Source: Cerioporus squamosus
Lineage: Eukaryota; Basidiomycota; Agaricomycetes; Polyporales; Polyporaceae
NCBI GenBank assembly: GCA_022592435.1
Contig: JABYQS010000017.1
Span: 310,001-374,000 of the forward strand
Direction: 5' to 3'
Length of the DNA stretch: 64,000 bases
The position numbers and the translations under genes are program-made. The notes below the pieces were generated by a model. It searched no databases and had not been told where the DNA came from. It was given only the letters and a program-made list of their open reading frames with translations. Below, in pieces: positions 45,162 to 56,143 of this stretch (its first letter is position 1; every line of letters begins with the position of its first letter).

Positions 45162-48100
45162 CGCAGGAATGACAGGGAGTAAACGGAGGGGTGGGGTGTT
45201 GTTGCAGAGCAGAGGAGGACAGCTGTTAAACGAGCCAGTCCAGGGGGGGATGCAGACGCGGCACAGGTATTTATCAGATAATGTCCTCGGAGATGAGGCC
45301 ACTGACAAGAGGAATTCGCCTAAGCACGTTAGGCTGCCGCTCAAACAAGGGGTGGCGAGTAGGGCGAGGTGATCAGCGAGGCGACCAAATAATGTAAGCG
45401 GCGTGGTCCGCGCGTCTGCTTCGAGTCCGCTGAACGTGGACTTGCCGGAATCGGTGGAGAGAAGCGGCAGTGTAGATTGAGCCGTTTCTCGGGAGCAGAT
45501 CTGTGCGTATCTCGCGGCTGCCCAGCCAGATGAGTAAGGGGACTGTTGAATGGGGCTCGGCGAGAGAAGGGTGAGGGGGGAAGTCAGCGGCTAGTGTCCG
45601 ACGACCGGGATTGCGAGGAGGGGTCTAAGTAATGCCGAGTTCGAGAGAGTGACCTCGTCACTCTCAGTGTGCGGCTACGCAAAAGCCTCCCACTCCCAGA
45701 GCAGTCTTCGGACGGGTGTCAGATGGTCTGTCACGGAATATGCAAAGTCTGGGCCCGGGATGTGCGGCTCTGACTATGAGACACGGACAGGGACAGCCAT
45801 GTGCAGGGTCGACCGTTGGGCTCCCGCAGCCAAGAAGGGAGCGGCGAAGGATTCGTTATCCCGAAGCGGGCAACCATCAGAAGGGTGCGTGGAATAACGG
45901 ACTACTGGAGACGGAAACGAGAAGAATCGGCCTGTGAAGGCAAAGTACGGTGTTGGATGGGGAAGCGGCGGGGGAGCGCGAGAACAGGTCCGAGGAGATT
46001 CGGCCTTGTCTATCATCGGGTCTGACCGCGGACTTTGACACATTGACCTCCGTGGGTGTAACGGAATGATGCGAGAGCCCGCCACGGCACCGACAAGCTT
46101 GGCATACGGCGAGGGCCACAGGGTCCGCATACAAGGCAGGCGTGCCTCAGCTCGCAGAACTGGTTCTTGCTGGAGCCGATCGCGTCGAGCAGCAGAAGAA
46201 CAGTCAATTCTGAGGGCTTGTAGCAGCTGGCGCTGGGGCGTCATGGGCGTCTGTCATGTTCCGGTCCTCTCACGTCAGTGATCGGCCCAGTGGTAGCAGT
46301 AAAGCAGTGCACTTTTCTACTCACCTCGAGCTCGAACGCAGCTGAACTTGCATCCGTTCTTGCCTCTCTGGCCAGCTTCTGCGCAAGCTTCAAGCCTCAA
46401 GAAGCCACACTTCCACGGCGCAGAGTCTTCACATGCCCTTCGACCACGCACACGAGGTCGCGATGCAAGAGCGAAGAGAAGGCGGAGGCACGGGTTCCCC
46501 GCCTCTTGTTGAGGAAGAGACCCCCGGGGAAACGGCACGCATAATGCCTTCAAGTCCGCGTGCGGCCAGTAATCTCCTCCACATCGCCACAAGTGAGGAT
46601 CGAAACGCACGCTGCTGCGTCCGGGTACTGTTCCAATCTCCGCAAGCGAGGATGCCGACCAGAGTTAGATTGATGCCCGTGTCGAGCACCCCGACCGATC
46701 TGGAGTCGCCATAAACCGCCCATGTGAGGCGTTCATATGTCCGCCTAGTCTTACGTGTGCTCCGTTCGGAAAGCGGACATCGTGCCGCAGGAGACCTACG
46801 CACTTCGAGCGTCAGCATCGAAGAGCGAGGTCATGCAGGATGCCTATATGCGCACTATTCGTCAATCAGCCGGAAAGAAGACATAACTTCGTCGCTCAAA
46901 GTCCGGTTTGTATGTCTCATGACGCTCCGAGCCTGCTCCAAGTGGTGGTCCCAGACTGATCAGTGTTCATTTGGTGTTCATTCTCCGTCGGCGTGATACC
47001 GGAAGCACGTACATGACAGGCTCATTTCCTTGCGAGTCTAGACCTTGCCTATGTTGCCTCAAGGTTAGCTTCTCCGCGCGACGGACGAGGCGGTAGTGGG
47101 AAGCATGGAGGTGGTGGCGAAGAAAGCAGCACAAGTCGCGTCGCGCCAGCACGGCGGAACTGTGGTCACGTGGTGGGAACCTGTCACACATCCCCATTAG
47201 GCAAGTTCTGTAGTTTGGTCCTCCGCTGCTCCTCCGACCGTTGAATGGAGCATCCAGGCGAGACGATGCAGTCTATACCATGATTGACAGATGACGGTTT
47301 CAGCTATGTATTGAAAGCATGACACAGAAGAGAAGACACGACCGACGGCCTGCGCTCCGTTGTAGCGATCCCTGAACATCCGGAGGCGAAACACCGGCGA
47401 CCATCCGGTCATTTGCGCCAGGCAGGCGGCAAGGGACGCAACACGTTCCCATGTTGGAGCAGACAAAATTAAAGCTGATTGAAGAACCCACAGGAACTCC
47501 GCAAGGTGCTGTCAGGATCTCATTAATATAACAAACAAGCGGGACCTCCGTCCTCCGCCAGCCCGCCGGTCTAGAGATTCGGCGACAAGCTTCCCCGTTC
47601 GTCATTGGGATCCCACGTCATGCATGCCCGATAGCAGGTGTGTCCGCATGTCCCGCTATAGGGGCGGCAGAGTACCAGCTGTGAAATGTCTTCCCAGTTC
47701 AACGAGGACAAACGTACTGGATACGTACAAGCAGCATTGCGGGTTATCGGACGGTGCACGGTCGGGCTCCGGTGCAGATGGAACCGTCGTGCGCGATCCC
47801 GTCCCACCTGTCAAGACACTCCGACTCGCTTAAGTCATACACGGGCCTGGACAGAGTAATCGGCTGTAATTGACCGGTGTTACGTCTGCCGATGCGAGTT
47901 CAGTTCAACACCCGCGAGTTACACAGAGAGCAGGATATTGATGCGTACCTCATATCTTGCCAGGCTGCATGAGCCGTCACCTTGATTCGAGGCTAGCCTG
48001 ATAGTTAGGCTCTCGAGTATCCGCCTTCGTAGCGGATGTATGGTCATATTCTAACGGCCAGAATGTCAGATATGCTAGCCGGCAAGTCATGAGTCGAGTC

Positions 48101-49738
48101 ACCTTGCTGCTGGCCCACCGTCCATGAACCCTGCCATTCTCTGTCTCCGCGGACGACTCGAATTTCTGTGCAAGCTCACCCTTCGCAACTCACCCTTGAC
48201 CGCAATGAGCACACTTCTCAGGACGTCATATCTGTCAGCAAGCACCGAGGTCCAAGCACCGCAAGCCTGTCCCGACTTCTCCCATCGATACTGACCATTG
48301 GCACTAACTTCACTGCGGCGCAAGCTCGCTGCAAGAGATTCCGTGTCCTTCCATGCTCATGGTTTCGGGTCCTGTAAGAACCCCGCTCCCCCGCATCTCC
48401 ATAGAGCACCATCGCTCAGCCGTCCGCATGTCCACACTTCCGATCCTGTGTGCACTCCAACTTCGCCGCTCTACACATCCGCAACGACCTATTCCAGCCG
48501 ACGAATGCACCCAGCTCGACCCGTGGACGCCGGCACCCACTCGGGCCGCATTGTTTCCGCTCTCGACTCCGTTGTGAAGCATCTCCTATGATGCTATCTG
48601 CTTCGTAAAACATCCTCGTGATTCGACGAGATAGGAGGCACGAAGATTGGGGGACTTAGACCGGCCTGAACAACGGCTTCCCTGGGCCTAGCGCCAGCGC
48701 CGACCCTCGATATGAGGATGGTTAGCGACCAGGCCCCAGAATGTGTCACTCTTCGTGCGATGCACCACAGCGGCAACCGGAAAGTGGCCCGATGTTCCTC
48801 ATCGAGCAAACCTCGATGCTGAACACCCAGCTTCTTGCGAGGTCCTTTCCGTGCCAAAGTGCTTCAGAAAGCCAGAACGCACTTCCCGATCGAAGTGTGC
48901 AGGTTCAATGGCTGCACGGCCGCGCTATACACGTGTCCGGCACGGTGCACACACCTCCCAAACCCGTCAACTGCGTTGCCGTACGGGCCCCATCGCTGGG
49001 TCTGAGTTGCACAGGAGTAGGGTGCCACTGATCACTCGCGAAGCTAGAAGCCCCGCCAGCGCTGTCCCTGCAAACGGCATGCTGGTGGCAGAGGTACGCG
49101 GAGGCCCGTCCGAGGAGCGCGGCCGCCGCGTAACTCTGCCAGAGTCGCATAGCACGCGGTGTGCTGGGGTGCCCGCATGTGGCCTGCTTGACGTCAGCTC
49201 GTGTCTGGTTAGGACTCCTTCACGCTGCGATGAGCATGCGTGATCGCGTGCGTAGGAGCCTGTTCTTCACCTGGATCGTCGACTGTATTGAAGTCCCGAC
49301 GCGCAGAAGATCGAAGCGGCGACCTGCGAAGAATGCCAGAACTAGGCGGAGGCGAGGAGAGCACTCACTCATCTTGCTTCCACCCTTCTTCTCCATAGTA
49401 GTCGCGAGGCCAGGTAGCACTGGGATGGTTCTCAGATTGCTTGAGCTTGAGCTACGCTGGCCGAGAACACCATTTTGACGTCAGGCATAACGGTGAACTA
49501 CTTGTTGACCTACTTTCCGATGAAGGCAGCGCCGTTCCCCCCTTGGTCGGAGAGCAAATGGTCGTCGATCTCCGTGCATACTGACCGCACGGGGTCCCGT
49601 ACGACAGCGGTAGCTTAATGTCGAGATTGCAAAGCGAACCTAATCTGACACCACTGATTCTGAGGGAAATGTCATAGCATAGTCGTACGACACGCAACGT
49701 GTTCAAACGAACACACACCTTACCGACCATTCTCCGAA
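45162..49738. other. 4.6-kb gene-poor region
   Basis: No protein family, RNA gene or repeat boundary is recognisable. Frames on both strands are under 160 codons and mutually overlapping. It may be degraded transposon DNA or the long 5' region of the P450 gene plus 3' region of the SDR gene. Confidence 0.45.
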
Positions 49739-50957
49739 TTACGATTCCTTCTTGTCAAAGTCCAGATCGCGGATGATATCTCTCCACTCATCCAACACGC
49801 CCAGCATTGTCTTGGTCTTGGCCTGGATTGCATCGTCTGTTGCCGCGCCCATCGGGAGGTAGAGGGGCCAAGCCTTCCCCTTCGCCTTGCCCTCCCCGCG
49901 AACGACATCTACGAGCAACTCCATCGCCTTTGCTGGATCCCCGTTCATGTGCTCATAAGCTCCTCGGCGGCGCTTCGCTATCTCCCCCCGCATGACATCG
50001 TAGTCGGGTATGGGGTTGCCTGTGTACACTGCGCCGCCAAGGAAATTGGTGCGGAACATGCCTGGTTCTACGATGAGCGTGCGGATGCCGAACGGCGTAA
50101 GTTCTTCATTGAGACCTTCTCCGAGGACTACGGCAAAAGTCGGGATCAGCACAATACATGGAACAAGCGCCAGATATGTGGCGTGGACGATCCCTCATGG
50201 GGATGTGCAGGAAGCAGGCCTATGTGCTCACCTCGGACCGCAGCCTTGGAAGATGCATATAACCCTGGCGAGATGTAGGTCAATACAATTTATGTGGTTA
50301 GAGCGCTGGGAGTATCTCACCTGCCGACTGTCGGACGGTACGCCTCTATCAGCTTATAGTACTGAATGCACGGAAATCGCACTAACCGGAAGCTGAGCCC
50401 AACTCGATCTGCTTCCTATGAGCACGACGGTGCCACTCCGGCGGGAACGCATGTGAGGCAGAATAGCGTTCGTCACATCAACTAGTCCGAAGAGGTTGAC
50501 ATCGAATTGCTTCCGGAGCATACCTGACCTGGACAAAGACAACGTGAGCTCGCTGGCTTACAAGGCAAGACTTCAGCTTACCCGCCCTCTTCAAGGATGC
50601 ACGGAATCCCGGTTCCAGCGTTGTTTACCACAACGTCGACGCGCCCAAAGAAGCCGATCGCCTTATTGAGCCTGGCTTGGATGCTTGAGAAGCCCTCGGT
50701 GACGTCGAGCTGCAGGAGCCGGATCTTGTCCGTCTTGGGGAAGTCTTGAATCGTCTCCAGTGAGCGTGCAGTCGCGATCACGCAGTCTCCACGCTTTAGG
50801 GCTGCATACACGAGTTCGCGCCCAAAACCAGAAGAGGTCCCTACACGCGCACGCGTGCATACACAAGCGGCATTTAGACTCAGTAGGCCGATCTTCCAGA
50901 TGCGGACGGGTACGCACCCGTGATGAACCACACAAGCTCTCCCCGAATTTCTACCAT
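49739..50957 (-). CDS. Short-chain dehydrogenase/reductase (classical SDR)
   Basis: ATG at 50957 (MVEIRGELVWFITG); exon 1 is 50918-50957, exon 2 50582-50840, with further exons to the TAA at 49739. Splicing intron 1 joins the cofactor motif as ITGTSSGFGREL. Other landmarks are DVVVNNAGTGIP, DVNLFGLVDVTNAILPHM, the catalytic Ser strand VVLIGSRSSWAQ, and the catalytic YASSK (Tyr-x-x-x-Lys) in a small exon near 50230-50265. VEPGMFRTNFLGG and a C-terminal helical cap follow. The TGxxxGxG pattern and downstream ATARS suggest NADP preference. The tiny exon between AQLP and LYASSK is uncertain. It is a complete, probably active cytosolic oxidoreductase; the substrate is unknown. Confidence 0.88.
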
Positions 50958-52479
50958 GTCGACCGGACTGGATCTCGTGCGATAAGCGTCGTGCCTATGG
51001 CCTGGACAGAGATACGGGAGTCTGGAGGTCGTTTCGTGGGATTCTGTTCGTCGAACGCTCTTTATACCGCGCGCTTGAGCCGTGTCGGAGTCCACAGGTT
51101 GCGATCAGAATCCACCTTCAGATGGATCCTCTCGTACGCCGACCTTCTCGGTCGGAATGCAGCATAGATTCATAGGTGAGGACGTACTGTGGACAGAATC
51201 TGATCGTGATGACGGCTCTAGGAGGACAGTGTGCCGATTGCGAACACCGTCCTGTCCGAGTCTGCTCAGCCCCTGGTTGATGCGCATATCTCGAGAGACA
51301 TATACATCGCCACATGCTATGCTTTATTGAACGTCTTGGGGGGAAATATGCTATCGATAGGCAAACCGGAGCTGAGGTAGATGTCCTGGAAGGCGAGCCT
51401 GTACAGTACGAGTCACTCAAATGCGATTGTCTCTCAGTTACGCTTCTGTGTGAACGACTCACTCCTTCCTCACAGCGACTTGGTCCTTCGTGCAGGCGGA
51501 TGCCACGCTGCTGTCGCGTGAAGTTTCAAAGGCCCGAAGTCAACTTCGTTACATCGTGGAAGAGGAGGGGATTGAAAGCGCCCGTAGCTTGGCCTCTACC
51601 TGCATGCACCTCGCGTGACTGTGTCTCTCATGTTCATGTCTAACTTCCGCTGAAACGACTGCTACGCCGGCCGAGTCTACACCAGACGAACTGAAGATCG
51701 GTACAATATAAGAACTACGTCCAGCCGCGAAGATAGGGCATGCCGATGCACTCTCGCTTCTGTCATTCGGAGGAAGTCCGTCATGCTATATGCCTCGCGA
51801 CGCAACACTGGATCGCATACGAGCCTTCGAGTTTATAGCGATCAGAAGGAGGCTGATTGTGCGGGTGAGGTAGCCAGGCATCGCGGGCATCGGCATGCTT
51901 GCTGCTCTGCTAGGTACGTCACGAGTAGACATAACTACATCGACCATATCCTCCCTGCACCCCTGCTCTCAGCTACGCACCAAGAGTGGAAGCGCCTTCT
52001 CGCCACCCGGGCATGAGACGTGTGCGCATTTCTCGAGCGATCTGCACGCATGCTCGGTCGACATCATGCTTGCGGTAGTGTGACGTCGGTCGCTATGCAC
52101 TCGTAGATGCTGGGATGAGAAGAACAACAGGCTGGACGAAGAGCCCACCTGCCTGCAGCGTGGAAATATACATGGTGAGTTGTTTCGTTGGCATCGGTCA
52201 TATTCCGGTCGGGTAGAGCTTGACACCTAGTATACAGGTGCCTTCCTTAGTGCACGCTACCACACTGTTCTCCGGCACAAGAACGATATTGCATGTCAAC
52301 GTCGTGGCCCCTGAGTTGTTCGTAATTCAACATGATTTCTTGGACCATCGCAACACTATGCTGGAAAGCCTGCTTGCGCATCGTGTCGGCATTCAGCCTG
52401 CTGCGGGTCCGTAGCGGCTGTGGAGGGCTGCGGTACGTGCTCTGTCCTCATGCCCACAACCGAATACACCACTTGTAGG
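50958..52479. other. Region without recognised gene
   Basis: No gene family is recognised. The part just before 52480 probably held the 5' half of the broken epimerase-type gene, since the fragment starts in mid-domain. Confidence 0.4.
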
Positions 52480-52993
52480 ACGGCGCGTTCGGTCACTGGT
52501 GACGCTGTCAACCAGGCGGATGCCCTCGTGCATACCGCGCCTCCCATCGACCCCAACTTGCAGGAACCCGAGGCCTTGGCCGGGCTCGCTGTCTGCCCAA
52601 CTATCAGGATCCTGAAGAGCGTGCAGCATAGTCAAGCGCATCATCATGACCTCGTCCGTCGGCGCGGTCTGCAGCCTGACCGACTACCCCAGCGGCGACG
52701 GAAACTCTGTTCGTGTCGTCGCCCACACTGACTGGAACGACGCGGACATCGTGGCGCTCGAGAAACGAGGCGAGGATGCGGAGGTCGCCATCACATACTG
52801 CGCGAGCAAGGCTTTCGCTGAGAAGGCCGCCTGGAATCTTTACGACGAGAAGTTCCGGGTGTCGTTGGCTGGGACCTCGTCGCCCTCTGCCCTTCCTGGG
52901 TCATCGGGCCTGCTCTCGGGGCGGAGCCTTTCCCTGACGAAGGGAGCTGTAGTGAGCGAGCAGTTCTGTGTCGCTCTTTGTCTCTTTGCCTAG
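52480..52993 (+). pseudogene. NAD(P)-dependent epimerase/ketoreductase-type fragment
   Basis: Pieces of the extended-SDR fold occur in different frames: DALVHTAPPIDPN and IRILKSVQHSQ in one, then TSSVGAVCSLTDYPSGD, TDWNDADIV and the catalytic YCASKAFAEKAAWNLYDEKF in another. After FRVS the match continues in a third frame (DLVALCPSWVIGPAL). The N-terminal nucleotide-binding GxxGxxG region is missing. It resembles the Gre2/dihydroflavonol-reductase-like family of fungi. Loss of the 5' end plus at least two frame changes means it is not functional. Confidence 0.8.
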
Positions 52994-53150
52994 TATGAGG
53001 AGTAAGCGGCCCTCGCTCGTCTTGTTATAGTGTCGTCGTGCTGACGATGTCGGATTATCCCTATCACCAGCGGCCTCCTGGGACAGACATGAGCTACGTT
53101 GCTATGATTGTTGGCTCCATCATTCGACACGACAAGATATATGTAGCGAG

Positions 53151-55542
53151 CTAGAGAGGATGTATAATGCGTTTGCGAGCTATCTGTGCAGCGGGGATGC
53201 GTCCAACAACTGCAGCCCGTAGTTCAGCCAACCTCGCGTCTATAACCTCCAAGCCCGAACACCAGATGAAACCGACATCATCCATGGTTACCCGGATGGG
53301 GTACGCCACCTGTACCGAGGACCATACCCACTCAACAACGTCCACTAATTCTTTAGACACTAGGTCCAACCCTGGCTTCGTCGAGCATACATCGAGGAGC
53401 GGGTCGATGATATACTTGACAAGGTAGCCAGATGCAATGTGGGGGAACGCGAGTGAAGTTTCCGACCCCGCCGAACAGCTGAGGCACCCAACGTGTGATC
53501 CTCTCCACTCCAGTTCATGAAGCCGTTGTTGGATGCGGGGAAGGGTTTCCCTGCCCCAGGCAAGCATCCTATGGGTTTGCGCAGGAGAGAGCTGAGCGCG
53601 TCCCGAGGCCACCTGGTGGATGCACTGCAGGAGGCTATATATCACGATCGAGTCTTCTCGGAAGCCCTCGAAGTCCGTACGCCGGGTACCGGTTTCCATT
53701 CGATGTTCCACCATCGCCCTCACTGTCGAGCAGGTCGGATGGACGAGTCAGCCACGGCGAGTGCATGCAAGTGAGACTCAATCCGAGAGTACGCACCGTG
53801 ACAGAGGGTATCGTATGAATGGCGAGCTCCTCGTTCGCCGTACATGTAACTCAATACCACACTGGATGTCTTGAAGAAATAACTGCGCGACGGATCTTCT
53901 ACGGCCAACTGGCACAGCGTCCTGCAGGCGATATCCGCGTACCGCTGATCGGCAGAGGTCTCTATCGGCAGACAGAAACGTCGGCAGACAAAAGGGATGT
54001 CCTCCTGCCATGCAGGACATCCCTTGTCCGTCCTCGTCAGCATGTGCCGGAGACCATACACTACCAGGAATGGCAGAACTGTCGGATTCTTGCGTAGAGC
54101 CTCGTCCGTGGTCCCCACTCCCCAGTGTTCCTGCTCGAAGTTGTACATATCGTGGAAGCACTTGGCCACTTCGTCCGGGGGGAGATCCGGGAATATGGTA
54201 GGCATGTATGATACGAATCGCGGGTCGGATGTCGCAGTATAGGCAGTTGTCACTATGGCGCGATCTAGAGCGCTGACATGCTCGCGAATATGGCGTTGGT
54301 CGCGACCACGCCAGGTTGGCATATCCAGCCCGAGTCGCCGATATGCGAAGCGTCGAAGACGACTGATGTGGGGATTGGGAGTAACAGATATCAAAGAAGC
54401 GTGCCATAAACAGAGCAATCGACAGAAATGCCGAAGCTTCCGCAGGGCCGCGTTGCGCGTGTACCGGACGATGGCGTAGAGTGCAACAGATGCCGGACAG
54501 CGGTAGGAGCAGTCCGGCTTGAGAACTGGTAGCAGGACGACGGTGAGAAAGAAGGCGAAGAGAATTGCGATGAGAGACGACGTGATCGCAGCCACTGTTC
54601 TGTGCAGGGTCCAGAGGAGAACCATGAGGCCGATGAGGAAGAGCACGGCGGCCAACTGTAGCATGATGGGGAGAGCGACAGTTATCGCTCCGACACGCCA
54701 TTTGAGTAGCCCATTCAGCCTGTATTGGCGAAGCCGCGCACTGTCTCGAGTAGACCCTTGAACGGTTGCTTCTTGCAGCCATTGTTTGACGAATAGAGCG
54801 ATTGATGCTGACGCCAGGCTGAACACCAGGCTGGAGAACCACAGTGTGTTGAGCCAAACCATGGACGCCGGCGCATGGAACGAAGGCTGAGAAGTGCCCA
54901 AAGGGTTGACATTGCCGGTGGAGTTGATAAATGGCGGAGTGATAGTGAAGCTGCTGAGCTGCGCAGAGATCTGCTGGAGTATGGCAATCGTTGGATCGCA
55001 TGGAGCGGGTTGCAGCAACTGATAAGACTGCACGTTGAATGCGGTCAGAACTGCTGAGAACAAACCAGCCTGAGAACATGACATTGACATCAGATCAGTT
55101 GAAGGACTCGAGGCCGGATTGCAGCACTCACGTAGACGAGGAGAGCATCCATTTCTTCTTTCCAACGGCGCACTAATTCATCGTGATACGTCTTCACCGC
55201 CTCGGAAGCCTCCGCCCAAGCTTTCTCCTTCTGTTCAGGCGTGTACTCGTTATAAAGTTCTTCGCGAATCTCCTGTGAATGGGTCTGAGATACTGCGTAG
55301 AAGTAGTGCTCGATTTCAGGGCGTACCTGAGAAGTCGGAAACCCCCAGGCCGTATCGTTGCATTGGCTAACGAAATGTTCCTCCTTGGCCTATGCAATCT
55401 GATTGGTGACAGCCTTCCGGGAAGAGCATGGGCACTCAACTTGGGAACTATTTTTACTCACATCATTGTCCGTGACTGTCTGCGGTCGTTCGGCGATAGA
55501 TGTTGGCATAGTGGAGGCATCACTGCCAGCATTCTGGTCCAT
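53151..55542 (-). CDS. DUF6535 membrane protein, copy D (intact, 709 aa)
   Basis: Five exons in frame: 55462-55542 (leader MDQNAGSDASTMPTSIAERP), 55327-55389 (AKEEHFVSQCNDTAWGFPTS), 55132-55272 (141 nt; ends RRWKEEMDALLVY), 53797-55069 (1273 nt) and 53151-53722. They total 710 codons including the stop. The large exon begins AGLFSAVLTAFNVQSYQ and has the same three hydrophobic regions as copy A (WLNTLWFSSLVFSLASASIA; ITVALPIMLQLAAVLFLIGL; AITSSLIAILFAFFLTVVLL). DMPTWRGRDQ and DTLCHG follow, and the last exon has QLSPAQTHRMLAWGRETL. Intact and probably expressed. The leader is unlike those of copies A and E, while the W-x-FP and 141-nt exons are conserved. Function unknown. Confidence 0.85.
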
Positions 55543-56143
55543 CGATATCATCTGTTGGGGAGAGTGCTTGGAAGTACGAAAGAGAGAGGTCTACTTACGA
55601 CACAGCTCCAGCTTGCTCGCGCCCTTACAGATACAACTATGGCACGAGCCTGTGCCAGTGATCGGGCGGTGATCGATTGATCAGTGGAAGTCGGCGGCGG
55701 TTATGCGCCGCCGCCGCGAGGGTCTAGACGTCTACCACTGGCTGCCCTTGGATGGGTCAGTCATCGTCGAAACACTATAGAAGGAACACTCACTCGAGTC
55801 TGCTTGTTGTTGGTGATGAACAGGTTACAAGCAGGTTAGGAAACAGCACACATGTAGTTGTATTGACCGAGTACTGTGAGCGCTCGACCACTGAATTGTT
55901 ATGAGTCACTATCGGAGTTTCATAACGTGCATAAGAACGAGTGTGTCAAGTATCCGGGAAGTAGCTCACTTCGTGGACGAATGAACCAGGAGTATATAGG
56001 CCAGCGAGCCAATGATACTCGCGAAGTATTGGTGATTGTCCATAGTGCGATGGTGCAGCAAGGAACGTGATTCGGAGATGAGGTAGATGTTTGGGATGAA
56101 GTATCCGACAAGTCGTCACGAACCCCTTTTAGAGCTGGGACTA
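55543..56143. other. Spacer between DUF6535 copies D and E
   Basis: It holds the promoter side of copy D and the 3' side of copy E. A short (GCC)-type palindromic stretch (GCGGCGGTTATGCGCCGCCGCC) near 55690-55715 could form a hairpin. No gene seen. Confidence 0.4.
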
